Source of the DNA: an uncultured Holophagaceae bacterium
GTDB lineage: Bacteria > Acidobacteriota > Holophagae > Holophagales > Holophagaceae
Direction: 5' to 3'
Assembly: GCA_903876615.1 (NCBI GenBank)
Contig: CAIRAS010000432.1
Location: 1 to 9,243, forward strand
Length of the DNA: 9,243 nt
The translations under genes were made by a program, and so were the position numbers. The stretch's first letter is position 1. Each line of letters starts with the position of its first letter. Shown piece by piece: positions 1 through 6,826 of this stretch. The notes beneath the pieces are model-generated. The model was not told the origin of the DNA, made no database searches, and was given only the letters and a program-made list of their open reading frames with translations.

Positions 1-1293
1 AAAGGCCATGAACAGGTCGCCGGTGGCGCCGTCGATGATGCGGTGGTCGAAGCCCAGGCTGCTGAACATCATCTGCCGGATGGCGATGAAGTCCGTGCCA
101 TCGGGGCCGGTGACCACCACCGGCCGCTTCACGATGGCGCCTACGCCCTGGATGGCCACCTGGGGCTGGTTGATGATGGGCAGGCCAAAGGTGTCCCCGT
201 AGACACCGGGATTGGTGATGGTGAAGGTGCCCCCGCTGATCTCGTCGGGCTTGAGCTGCTTGGCGCGGGCCCGTTCGGCCAGGTCGTTGAGGCTGCGGGC
301 CAGCCCGCCCAGGTTCATCATGTCGGCGTTGCGCACGACGGGCACGATGAGGCCCCAGTCCAGGCTCACGGCGATGCCAAGGTTGATATCCTGCTTGTAG
401 ACGATGGTGTCGCCGTCCACGGAGGCGTTGACGACGGGATAGGCCCGCAGAGCCTTGCAGGCAGCCATCATCACGAAGGGCAGGAAGCTGAGCTTGGTGC
501 CGAACTGGGTCTCGAAGGCCTGCTTGTGCTTGTTGCGCAGCTGCGCGACCCGGGTCATGTCGATCTCGAAGACCGTATAGACATGGGCCGAGGTCCGGCG
601 GCTGGCGACCATGCCGTCGGCGATGACCTTCCGCATGCGGCTCATGGGCTCCACCTTCACGCGCTCGCCAGGGGCAAAGGCGGGCAGGGCGGGGGCCGGT
701 GGCATGGCCAGGGCGGGCAGGAGGCCCATGGTCGGTGCGGAGGGATCATGCACCGCGGGCAGGATGGGCGCGATGCCGGTGGGGGCTGTTGCCGCGGCGG
801 TCTGGCCGGCCAGGTGGGCCTCCAGGTCTTCCCGCGTGACCCGTCCGGCTTGGCCAGTGCCCTGGAGCCGGCTGAGGTCGATGCTGTGCTGGCGGGCCAT
901 CTCCCGCACCAGGGGGCTGCTCTTGGTGCGGAGGCGGTCCTCCAGGCTGTTCGCGTCCTCGATGCCTCCCGGCTGGACGGCGGCGTCCGGCGCGGCAGCT
1001 GCCGGTGGCGCCGTGGGCGTCAGGGACGGTGCGCCTGCGCCGGCAGGCTTCTCCGAGGCGTCCCCGATGCGGGCCACCACCGTGCCCACGGGCACCGTGA
1101 GGTTCACGTCCACCAGGATCTCCAGGAGCGTGCCGGTGGCCGGGGCAGGGATCTCCGCGTCCACCTTGTCCGTGCTGATCTCGTAAAGGGTCTCGTCCTT
1201 CACGATGGCGTCGCCGGCCTGCTTGTGCCATTTGAGCACCGTGGCTTCAGCAATGCTCTCGCCCATCTGGGGCATGACAACGTCGAAGGCCAT
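1..1293 (-). CDS. 2-oxo acid dehydrogenase E2 component (dihydrolipoamide acyltransferase), C-terminus cut by window edge
   Basis: E2 core enzyme of a 2-oxo acid dehydrogenase complex: it moves an acyl group from a lipoyl arm to CoA in the cytoplasm. The 431 residues seen show the full E2 order. A lipoyl domain (about 1-75) has the lipoylated lysine at K43 in STDKVDAEIP. A Pro/Ala linker follows, then a peripheral-subunit-binding domain (about 123-160, SSPLVREMARQHSIDL...GTGQAGRVTREDL), a second Ala/Pro linker, and the catalytic domain from about 200. That domain carries the active-site HRIIDG motif (residues 417-422). Families of this type usually end some 15-25 residues after that motif, so little is missing. 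The ATG at 1293 begins the typical MAFDVVMPQMGESI and has AGGAG 6 nt upstream. It follows gatA by 9 nt. The motif style resembles SucB-like succinyltransferases, but acetyl- or branched-chain-acyl specificity cannot be settled without the E1 gene. Confidence 0.93.
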   Translation of the reverse strand, partial: MAFDVVMPQMGESIAEATVLKWHKQAGDAIVKDETLYEISTDKVDAEIPAPATGTLLEILVDVNLTVPVGTVVARIGDASEKPAGAGAPSLTPTAPPAAAAPDAAVQPGGIEDANSLEDRLRTKSSPLVREMARQHSIDLSRLQGTGQAGRVTREDLEAHLAGQTAAATAPTGIAPILPAVHDPSAPTMGLLPALAMPPAPALPAFAPGERVKVEPMSRMRKVIADGMVASRRTSAHVYTVFEIDMTRVAQLRNKHKQAFETQFGTKLSFLPFVMMAACKALRAYPVVNASVDGDTIVYKQDINLGIAVSLDWGLIVPVVRNADMMNLGGLARSLNDLAERARAKQLKPDEISGGTFTITNPGVYGDTFGLPIINQPQVAIQGVGAIVKRPVVVTGPDGTDFIAIRQMMFSSLGFDHRIIDGATGDLFMAF

Positions 1294-1299
1294 GGGGTG

Positions 1300-1304
1300 C
1301 TCCT
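1300..1304 (-). promoter_or_regulatory. Ribosome binding site of the E2 gene, overlapping the gatA stop codon
   Basis: AGGAG on the minus strand lies 6 nt before the E2 ATG. Its first two bases are the last two of the gatA TAG stop codon. Ribosomes ending gatA therefore sit on the E2 start site, which suggests translational coupling. The overlap is seen directly; the coupling is inferred. Confidence 0.7.
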
Positions 1305-2757
1305 AGGCAGGCAGGGGAGGGGTCTGGAGGTGGTGGCGGGTGAGGGACTGGAAGGCATGGGCCACCTCCAGCAGCTTGACATCCGAAAGGGCCGGCCCGA
1401 TGAGTTGGATGCCGACGGGCAGCCCCGCGGTGAAACCCGCAGGCATGGAAAGACAGGGCAGTCCCGCCAGGGAGGCCGGCACGGTGTAGGCGTCTGCCAG
1501 ATACATGGCCAGGGGATCGGTCGTGCGGGCCCCGAAGGGGAAGGCCACCCCGGGGCTGACGGGGGTGGCGAGCAGGTCCACGGCGGCAAAGGCCTGGTCG
1601 AAGTCCTGGGCGATGAGGGTGCGGGCCTTGAGGGCCTTCAGGTAGAAGGCGTCGTAGTAGCCCTTGGAGAGGCAGAAGGTGCCAAGCAGGATCCGGCGCT
1701 TCACCTCGTCCCCGAGCCCGGCATCCCGGGTTTCGGAGATCATCCCGGGCAGCGTCCCGGCGTCGGCCCGGTCACCGAACCGAACCCCGTCGAAGCGGCT
1801 GAGATTGCTGGAGACCTCGCTGGTGCAGAGGAGGTAGTAAGTGTCGATGGCATAGCGGGTATGGGGCAGGCGGACCTCGCGAAGCTCGGCGCCCTGCTCT
1901 GCGAAGGCCTGGAGGGCCGCTTCCAGGAGCTGCCGGGAGCCGGTCTCCAGGCCCTCGCCGAAGTAGTCCGCAGGGACGCCGATGCGCAGACCCCGGAGGT
2001 TCGCGGGGACGAGCGGCAGGAGGCGCTCGCGTCCGGGCAGGTCCACGGAGGTGCTGTCCAGGGGATCCCTGCCGGCCATGGTGTGGAACGCCAAGGCGAT
2101 GCCTGCGGCGCTGGCGGCCACCGGACCCACCTGGTCCAGGCTGGAGGCCATGGCGGTGAGTCCGTAGCGGCTGAGGACGCCGTAGGTGGGCTTGAGGGCG
2201 GTCACATTGCAGAAGGAGGCCGGCAGCCGCACCGAGCCGCCGGTGTCGCTGCCCAGGGCCAGGGGCGCGTAGCCTGCCGCCACCGCCACGATGGAGCCGC
2301 TGCTGCTGCCGCCGGGCACCCGGCTGGTGTCCCAGGGGTTGCGCGTCGGCCCGAAGGCGCTGTACTCCCCGCTGGAGCCCATGGCGAATTCGTCCATGTT
2401 CGCCTTGGCCACGGGCACAGCCCCCGCTTCCAGAAGGCGGCGTACCACCGTGGCGTCATAGGGGGCCCGATAGCCCTTGAGCACGCGCGACCCGCAGGAC
2501 ATGGGCACCCCGGTCCAGTTCAGGTTGTCCTTGAGAACCACGGGCAGGCCGAGGACCGGGGACCGCTCCCCGGCCCGCAGCCGGCGGTCAGCCTGCCGCG
2601 CGAGCTCGAGGCTCAGGCCTTCTTCCCTCGAAAGGACCGCATTCAGCTGGCCCTCCAGGCGGGCCATGCGCTCGAAGGAGGCTCGGACCAGGGCTTCGGA
2701 GGACAGGTCGCCGGCATCCAGGCCTTCGCGCCAGTCCACCGCCATGCCCAACCCCAT
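1303..2757 (-). CDS. gatA: Aspartyl/glutamyl-tRNA amidotransferase subunit A (GatA)
   Basis: Amidase subunit of the GatCAB enzyme. It releases ammonia from glutamine so that GatB can convert Glu-tRNA(Gln) or Asp-tRNA(Asn) to the correct Gln/Asn-tRNA in the cytoplasm. The 484-residue product matches the usual GatA length. The Ser-cisSer-Lys triad is placed as expected: K76 in LPVVLKDN, S151 in VPGGSSSGS and S175 in GSDTGGSVRLPAS. Further GatA marks are NMDEFAMGSSGEYSAFGPTRNPWD, SRYGLTAMASSLDQVGP and a C-terminal GLPVGIQLIGP. The ATG at 2757 is chosen because GGAGGAG sits 5 nt upstream; an in-frame ATG at 2745 lacks this spacing. The frame stays open far upstream, but that stretch is antisense to the J-domain gene and has no GatA homology. 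No gatC precedes it and no gatB is visible. The helix after S175 reads RLPASFCNVTALKP where the family usually has RQPASFCGVVGLKP. The identification remains firm. Confidence 0.95.
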   Translation of the reverse strand: MGLGMAVDWREGLDAGDLSSEALVRASFERMARLEGQLNAVLSREEGLSLELARQADRRLRAGERSPVLGLPVVLKDNLNWTGVPMSCGSRVLKGYRAPYDATVVRRLLEAGAVPVAKANMDEFAMGSSGEYSAFGPTRNPWDTSRVPGGSSSGSIVAVAAGYAPLALGSDTGGSVRLPASFCNVTALKPTYGVLSRYGLTAMASSLDQVGPVAASAAGIALAFHTMAGRDPLDSTSVDLPGRERLLPLVPANLRGLRIGVPADYFGEGLETGSRQLLEAALQAFAEQGAELREVRLPHTRYAIDTYYLLCTSEVSSNLSRFDGVRFGDRADAGTLPGMISETRDAGLGDEVKRRILLGTFCLSKGYYDAFYLKALKARTLIAQDFDQAFAAVDLLATPVSPGVAFPFGARTTDPLAMYLADAYTVPASLAGLPCLSMPAGFTAGLPVGIQLIGPALSDVKLLEVAHAFQSLTRHHLQTPPLPA

Positions 2758-2762
2758 GCCCA

Positions 2763-2769
2763 CTCCTCC
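2763..2769 (-). promoter_or_regulatory. Ribosome binding site deciding the gatA start
   Basis: Minus-strand GGAGGAG followed by 5 nt and ATG at 2757. It supports the MGLGMAVDW start over the in-frame GTG at 2763, which overlaps the site, and over the ATG at 2745, which is too far away. Confidence 0.65.
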
Positions 2770-2831
2770 AGAGCCTTCTACTGTGCCACTTCGACCGCAT
2801 CCCTTCCAGCCCGAGACACCGGTTTCCTGAG

Positions 2832-2851
2832 CGTCGGAAGACGGACCGACG
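2832..2851. repeat. Perfect 6-bp inverted repeat with 8-nt loop, possible operator or leader hairpin
   Basis: CGTCGG at 2832-2837 is mirrored by CCGACG at 2846-2851 around the loop AAGACGGA. It lies about 75 bases upstream of the gatA ATG and about 110 upstream of the J-domain gene ATG. It could be a dimeric regulator site or a hairpin in the gatA leader RNA. No T-run follows on either strand, so it does not look like a Rho-independent terminator. Six base pairs can also arise by chance in GC-rich DNA. Confidence 0.4.
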
Positions 2852-2878
2852 TATGTACCACTACCTAGAGGCAAAAAC

Positions 2879-2899
2879 TGAGCTAAGATCCTTTGCTCA
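2879..2899. repeat. Short inverted repeat TGAGC-N11-GCTCA
   Basis: TGAGC (2879-2883) and GCTCA (2895-2899) flank 11 bases that include the weak -10-like TAAGAT. If that box is used, this would be a well-placed operator. The arms are only 5 bp, so chance is a fair explanation. Confidence 0.2.
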
Positions 2900-2958
2900 A
2901 GCCCCCTGATCTCCGCCGCCCCTGCCTTGAACGGGTTTTGGGCGCACCCTGGAATCCG

Positions 2959-3672
2959 ATGAACCCATTCAACGTCCTGGAAATCTCGCCCGATGCTTCG
3001 CCCGAGGACATCAAAGCCGCCTACCATCGGCTGGCCAAGCGTTGGCACCCGGACCGCTTCATGGGAGAAGAAAAGGCCGAGGCGGAGGCACGGTTCCGGG
3101 AACTGGCGGAAGCCTTCAGTATGCTGAAAGATCCGGCCCGACGGCTCCAGCTTCAGCAGCAGCTGCCCAAGTCCCCGTCCAGTGCGGCGCCGGAGCCAGA
3201 GCTGGCCCAGGAACGGAGCCCAGAGGACTGGGCCGCCATGGCCCGGACGGCCTTCGATGACGGCAAGGTGGATCAGGCCCGCGCCCTCATCCACTACGCG
3301 ATCCGGCTCGATGGGACGAAACCCCAGTACCACGCTCTGCTGGCGTCCATCCTGGAGCGGGAGGGCGGGGACCTCCGCGCCGCCGTGAAAGCCCTGGAGA
3401 CGGCCGTGCGGCTCGCCCCTCGGGATGTCGAGAGCCACATCCGACTGGCTCAGCACTTCCAGACGCTTGGGCTTGCCGCCCGAGCCCAGGGCCACCTCCA
3501 GCTGGCCCGGGAGCTCGCCCCCAATAATCCGAAGCTGCGTGCCCTTGATCGGCGTGCCAAGGGGGCCTCCGCTTCCCCTGGCTCAGCGCCGAAGCGGGGG
3601 GCCCCCGAAGAGCCCCCGGGTGCCATTGATCAACTCAAGAGCCTGTGGGGCCGATTGACGGGGAAGGGTTGA
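2959..3672 (+). CDS. J-domain protein with C-terminal TPR-like repeats
   Basis: A 237-residue cytoplasmic protein. Residues about 3-62 form a J domain (NPFNVLEISPDASPEDIKAAYHRLAKRWHPDRF) with the HPD tripeptide at 30-32, which in this family stimulates the ATPase of a DnaK/Hsp70 partner. A Pro/Glu-rich linker leads to helical TPR-like repeats from about residue 85 to 200 (DWAAMARTAFDDGKVDQARA; HALLASILEREGGDLRAAVK; SHIRLAQHFQTLGLAARAQG), a surface for protein binding. It lacks the Gly/Phe region, zinc-finger repeats and C-terminal substrate domains of true DnaJ, so it is a specialised co-chaperone rather than the housekeeping one. The tail is Pro/Gly/Lys-rich and has no membrane segment or signal peptide. 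The ATG at 2959 puts the J domain at the N-terminus; the upstream in-frame TTG at 2893 would add 22 unrelated residues. Its ribosome binding site is weak (GGA). It ends 2 nt before the phosphatase start, implying one transcript. The client is unknown. Confidence 0.85.
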   Translation: MNPFNVLEISPDASPEDIKAAYHRLAKRWHPDRFMGEEKAEAEARFRELAEAFSMLKDPARRLQLQQQLPKSPSSAAPEPELAQERSPEDWAAMARTAFDDGKVDQARALIHYAIRLDGTKPQYHALLASILEREGGDLRAAVKALETAVRLAPRDVESHIRLAQHFQTLGLAARAQGHLQLARELAPNNPKLRALDRRAKGASASPGSAPKRGAPEEPPGAIDQLKSLWGRLTGKG

Positions 3673-3674
3673 CC

Positions 3675-4436
3675 ATGGGGATTTTCGCTGCAGGTGTCAC
3701 TGATGTCGGTTGTGTCCGAAAACACAACGAGGACAGCCTGCTGTCTGATCCCGCTTTGGGCCTCTTTGTGGTGGCTGACGGACTCGGTGGCCACGCTGCA
3801 GGAGAGGTGGCCAGCCAGATCGTCGTGGAAACCGTCGGGCGATTCGTAGGGGAGACCCTGGAGAAGGACCGAACCTGGCCTGTGGAATACGATCCTGCCC
3901 TCAGCTACGACGGGAACCGGCTGAAGGTCTCGTTCCTGCTCTCCGATCAGGCTATCGCCGAGGATATCCGGCGGAATCCTGAGCGGGAGACCATGGGCTC
4001 TACGGTTGTCGCTGGTCTATTCCACGGCGCCCGGGTGACCCTTGCTCATGTGGGGGACAGCCGGGCCTACATCCTCGGCCCCGAGGGCATTCGTCAGGTG
4101 ACACGGGACCACAGCTGGGTCGCGGAACAGGTGGCCAATGGGGTCCTTACGCCCTCGGAGGCCCGGGTCCACCCCTTCCGGAATGTCATCACCCAGGCCC
4201 TCGGCAATGGCGGCGACCTGGATGTGGAGGTCCAGGAATTCCAGCTCTCGGTTTCGGAGCAACTCTTGCTTTGCTCGGACGGCCTGTCGGGAATGATCGC
4301 CGACAAGCAGATCTGGGAGATCGTCAGGACCTCGAAAGACCTTCAAAGTGCTGTGGAATCATTGGTTTTGGTAGCAAGAGAGCATGGGGGGGATGACAAT
4401 ATCACAGCCATTCTGGTGGGGCTTGATTCTAAATAA
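3675..4436 (+). CDS. PP2C-family (PPM) serine/threonine protein phosphatase
   Basis: A 253-residue soluble PP2C-type phosphatase of the Stp/PrpC size class, expected to remove phosphate from Ser/Thr of proteins using two Mn/Mg ions. The family motifs are in order: TDVGCVRKHNEDS (10-21), VVADGLGGHAAGE with metal-binding D35-G36, MGSTVV, HVGDSRAY (125-132), QVTRDHSWVAEQVANG, NVITQALG, LLLCSDGLSG with D202, and GGDDNITAILV with D240-D241-N242. All expected metal ligands are present, so it should be active. There is no sensor domain, transmembrane segment or signal peptide. The ATG at 3675 gives the standard N-terminus MGIFAAGVTDVG and has an AAGGG 6 nt upstream; starting earlier would only add residues overlapping the J-domain gene. 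It is cotranscribed with that gene. No kinase is in the window, so its partner kinase and targets cannot be named. Confidence 0.94.
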   Translation: MGIFAAGVTDVGCVRKHNEDSLLSDPALGLFVVADGLGGHAAGEVASQIVVETVGRFVGETLEKDRTWPVEYDPALSYDGNRLKVSFLLSDQAIAEDIRRNPERETMGSTVVAGLFHGARVTLAHVGDSRAYILGPEGIRQVTRDHSWVAEQVANGVLTPSEARVHPFRNVITQALGNGGDLDVEVQEFQLSVSEQLLLCSDGLSGMIADKQIWEIVRTSKDLQSAVESLVLVAREHGGDDNITAILVGLDSK

Positions 4437-4525
4437 GTGTGATCTAACATCGATAGTTAACCTTGACCTAGTTCATTCCGACGCTACCCTTCCTTTATAG
4501 TTTATTTCTCCTAGTGAGGCATCCG
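4437..4525 (+). promoter_or_regulatory. Promoter region of the pil operon
   Basis: This 89-base gap is clearly richer in A/T than the flanking genes. The best sigma-70-like promoter is TTGACC (4463-4468), 16 bases, then TACCCT (4485-4490), giving a leader of roughly 30 nt. TATAGT at 4496-4501 is a closer -10 match but has no -35 at the right distance. I saw no sigma-54 GG-N10-GC element and no hairpin-plus-T-run terminator after the phosphatase gene, so read-through from upstream is also possible. Start-site mapping has not been done. Confidence 0.4.
4515..4519 (+). promoter_or_regulatory. Ribosome binding site deciding the pilM start
   Basis: TGAGG followed by 6 nt and the GTG at 4526. The in-frame GTG at 4514 overlaps this site and has no purine-rich stretch in front of it. 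The sequence therefore favours the shorter protein beginning MGLFGSKTKSL. Confidence 0.55.
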
Positions 4526-5608
4526 GTGGGCCTTTTCGGTAGCAAAACCAAGAGCCTTGTCGGCTTGGACATTGGCTCAAGTTCGGTGAAGGTGTGCGAG
4601 CTTCAGCTGGTCGGCAAGGGGGCCAATGCCCGCTACCGGCTCCAGAAGCTGGGCTTGGTGCCCCTTCCGGCCGACGCCATCGTGGATGGCGACATCATGG
4701 ATAGCAACGCGGTTGCGTCAGCTATCCGTCAGGTGCTTTCGGAACAGAAGATCAAGGCCAAGGAAGTTGCCATCTCGGTGTCAGGCCAGCAGGTGATGGT
4801 TAAAAAAGTGACTTTTCCTCTCATGAGCCAAGCCGAGCTGGCCGAGTCGGTCCGCTGGGAAGCCGAGAGCTTTTTCCCCGCGGGACAGGGGTTGGACTCC
4901 TACGCCCTGGATTACTACCTCATCGAGGAGCGGGCGAACGACGGCAACATGGATGTGGTCCTTGTGGCTTGCCGGAAAGACAAACTCGAGGCCTATGTTA
5001 GCTGTGTCGCCCAGGCCGGCTGTGTGCCCAAGGTCGTGGACGTCGATGTGTTTGCCGTACAGAATGCCTATGAAATCAACACCTCCGGTGGCAATCGGGA
5101 TGAAGTGGTGGCCCTGGTGAACATGGGGGCTACCTTCACCAACCTGACCATGATGGTGGGTGGGAAGTCGGTCTTCTGGCGGGACATGGCCTGGGGCAGC
5201 AGCCGCTATTCTGAGAAGCTCATGGAGGACTGGGGTGTGAGCCGGGAGGCTGCCGAGCTTCTGAAGCGCAACCAGACCGCCGAAGGGCGGGAGCCCGAGG
5301 AAGTCCATCCCTCCATCAACGCCGTCTCCGACGCCTTCGCCGACGAGCTCACCCGGACCCTCGACTTCTTCAAGAGCAGCTTCAAGGTGGACCGCCTCGA
5401 CAGGGTCCTGCTCTCCGGAGGGGGCTCCATGTCCTATGGGCTCTTGGAAATCCTTGGTGATCGGCTGCGCGTGGCGGTGGAACGGTTCAATCCCTTCTCG
5501 CTCATTGAGGTCGATGGACGCACTGAGGATCCCGTGACGGTCCGGGACATTGGCGGCGCTGCGGCGGTCGTTGTCGGGCTGGCCATGCGCCAAGTGGGGG
5601 ACCGATGA
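4526..5608 (+). CDS. pilM: Type IV pilus assembly protein PilM
   Basis: Cytoplasmic actin-like protein of the type IVa pilus alignment complex. It binds ATP in characterised homologues and docks on the N-terminal tail of PilN. With the GTG start at 4526 it has 360 residues, close to the family norm of about 350. The nucleotide-fold motifs are visible: phosphate-1 loop GLDIGSSSVK (D15), a second sheet with VVALVNMGATFTNLTMM, and the adenosine loop RVLLSGGGSMSYGL (about 293-305). The region KVTFPLMSQAELAESVRWEAESFFP is also typical of PilM. There is no signal peptide or membrane segment, as expected. The start is chosen on the TGAGG spacing and on the usual short MxLFG N-terminus; a GTG at 4514 would add four residues. 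It is the first gene of the pil operon, and its TGA overlaps the pilN ATG in an ATGA. Confidence 0.95.
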   Translation: MGLFGSKTKSLVGLDIGSSSVKVCELQLVGKGANARYRLQKLGLVPLPADAIVDGDIMDSNAVASAIRQVLSEQKIKAKEVAISVSGQQVMVKKVTFPLMSQAELAESVRWEAESFFPAGQGLDSYALDYYLIEERANDGNMDVVLVACRKDKLEAYVSCVAQAGCVPKVVDVDVFAVQNAYEINTSGGNRDEVVALVNMGATFTNLTMMVGGKSVFWRDMAWGSSRYSEKLMEDWGVSREAAELLKRNQTAEGREPEEVHPSINAVSDAFADELTRTLDFFKSSFKVDRLDRVLLSGGGSMSYGLLEILGDRLRVAVERFNPFSLIEVDGRTEDPVTVRDIGGAAAVVVGLAMRQVGDR

Positions 5609-6204
5609 TCAAGATCAACCTGCTCGGTGATGCGCTGACCCAGACCGGGGGCAAGAAGGGCGGTGACAAGAACGCCGCCGAACCGGCCCAGATCTACACC
5701 GGTGAAGGCAGCAGCCGCTCCAGCCTGCCCATCGCCGGCGTGGTGGTGGGCCTAGCCTTCACTGCCCTCGGCGGAATCTACTTCCTGTGGCTGAACAACG
5801 AGGTCACCAAGGCCGAGCGGAAGAAGGCGGAGTTGGAACTTGACCGGAAGCAGTACGAGCCGTACATCGCCCTCGAGAAGAAGTTCCGGGAGAAGAAGGA
5901 AGCCCTTCAGAAGAAGGAAGAGGTGATGACCACCCTCAAGCGCCAACAGGCCCTGCCGGTGCATTTCCTCGAGGAACTGGCCAACAGTCTGCCCGACGAT
6001 GTGTGGTTCAAGCGGGTCTCGCAGAAGGGCATGCAGGTGACCATTGAAGGAGAGGGGCGTAACTTCGAGGCCATCAACGCCTTCTATGGCAACCTGCAGT
6101 CCAGAACCCGCTGGTTCAAGAAGATCGCCTACCCGGGCGCGAAACGGGGGGCCAACGGCGCCTTCGAATTCACCATCTCCTTCGAACTCCAGAACGCCGT
6201 CTGA
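5605..6204 (+). CDS. pilN: Type IV pilus assembly protein PilN
   Basis: Bitopic inner-membrane protein of 199 residues that joins cytoplasmic PilM to periplasmic PilO. The N-terminus MIKINLLGD keeps the INLL core known in homologues to insert into PilM. A hydrophilic Gly/Lys-rich stretch follows (about 10-40), then one transmembrane helix (about 41-63), a strongly charged coiled coil (about 64-115) and a small alpha/beta domain (about 120-195, FLEELANSLPDDVWFKRVSQKG...VTIEGEGRNFEAINAFYGNL), which in relatives pairs with PilO. The cytoplasmic segment is longer than the few tens of residues common in the family. The start overlaps the pilM stop (ATGA) and has a G-rich ribosome site just upstream, so translation is likely coupled to pilM. 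Length, topology and gene order make the call firm. Confidence 0.93.
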   Translation: MIKINLLGDALTQTGGKKGGDKNAAEPAQIYTGEGSSRSSLPIAGVVVGLAFTALGGIYFLWLNNEVTKAERKKAELELDRKQYEPYIALEKKFREKKEALQKKEEVMTTLKRQQALPVHFLEELANSLPDDVWFKRVSQKGMQVTIEGEGRNFEAINAFYGNLQSRTRWFKKIAYPGAKRGANGAFEFTISFELQNAV

Positions 6205-6212
6205 GGTAGGCC

Positions 6213-6818
6213 ATGAATCCCCAACTTCAGAAACAGATTGGCTTGGGCGCACTGGTCGGCATCATCCTGACCGGGCTGGTCTACTTCTACCTCGGCGGGA
6301 AGCGAACTGACCTCGAGGCACTCCACGCCGAGAACCGCAACCTCCAGGCCCAGGTGGACAAGGGCAAGCTCCTCAAGTCGAGCTACGAAAAACTGCGGGA
6401 AGAGGTCGCCAAGCAGGACAAGCGCATCGAGGAACTGATCAAGATCATGCCCTCCGACACAGACTACGGCGAGATTCCCTATCGCATCAAGAAACTGGCC
6501 GACGACGCAGGCATCGACCAGGTCGCCTTCTCCCTGAAGCCCGAACGCAAGGACGCCTACTACACCGAGAAGCCTGTGGAGTTCGAGTTCCGCGTGGGGT
6601 ACCACACCTTCGGACAGTTCGCCTCCCTGGTATCGGGCTACGACAAGACCATCAATGTCTCGAACATCGAGTTCACCCGAAAGGCTGACGTCCGCTCCCT
6701 TTACCCCGCCACGGTGAAGTGCACCATCAGCGCTTTCGTCTACAATCCGGAACCTCCCCCGGCTGAACCTGTCAAGAAGCCCGCTGCGGCCCCGGCCGCT
6801 GCTGGCAAGGAGGACTGA
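6213..6818 (+). CDS. pilO: Type IV pilus assembly protein PilO
   Basis: Bitopic inner-membrane partner of PilN, 201 residues. A short cytoplasmic N-terminus (MNPQLQKQ) precedes one transmembrane helix (about 9-28). A periplasmic coiled coil follows (about 33-75, LEALHAENRNLQAQVDKGKL...YEKLREEVAKQDKRIEELI). After it comes the typical IMPSDTDYGEIPYRIKKLADDAGI segment and a ferredoxin-like fold (to about 180, ending VKCTISAFVY). In characterised systems PilN and PilO form heterodimers and contact PilP. An unusual extra tail (about 183-201) is rich in Pro, Ala and Lys and may be disordered. The gene starts 8 nt after pilN; the pilN TGA is part of the TGAGG ribosome site, and 6 nt separate that from the ATG. 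Confidence 0.93.
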   Translation: MNPQLQKQIGLGALVGIILTGLVYFYLGGKRTDLEALHAENRNLQAQVDKGKLLKSSYEKLREEVAKQDKRIEELIKIMPSDTDYGEIPYRIKKLADDAGIDQVAFSLKPERKDAYYTEKPVEFEFRVGYHTFGQFASLVSGYDKTINVSNIEFTRKADVRSLYPATVKCTISAFVYNPEPPPAEPVKKPAAAPAAAGKED

Positions 6819-6826
6819 GGCCGCCT

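Larger units (their letters stand above)
2758..2958. other. Divergent intergenic region between gatA and the J-domain gene
   Basis: These 201 bases separate two genes facing away from each other, so they must hold promoters for both unless transcription starts inside a gene. I see no credible coding sequence. TAAGAT at 2884-2889 could be a rightward -10 box, but no good -35 lies 16-18 bases upstream. TTGAAC (2927-2932) with TGGAAT 17 bases on is too close to the ATG at 2959 to serve it. No leftward promoter could be picked with confidence. Two short inverted repeats (2832-2851 and 2879-2899) are the only clear structure. Confidence 0.6.

Noticed and set aside
43..2868. A 941-residue open frame on the + strand
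   Set aside because: It is antisense to the E2 and gatA genes, is full of His/Gly/Gln-rich nonsense with no domain, and is explained by the strong GC codon bias of the genes on the other strand.
2893..2958. TTG start giving 22 more residues to the J-domain protein
   Set aside because: The extra residues do not resemble a J domain, no ribosome site precedes the TTG, and the ATG at 2959 gives the usual N-terminus.
2758..3495. N-terminal extension of gatA on the minus strand
   Set aside because: The frame stays open but runs antisense through the J-domain gene. GatA homology begins right after the ATG at 2757, which has its own ribosome site.
4437..4525. Possible sigma-54 promoter for the pil operon
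   Set aside because: Pilus genes can be sigma-54 dependent, so I looked for GG-N10-GC with the usual context (TGGCAC/TTGC) and did not find it. A sigma-70-like pair fits better.
4781..5593. A 270-residue minus-strand frame opposite pilM
   Set aside because: It is a shadow of the pilM codons, with no recognisable domain and no promoter or ribosome site.
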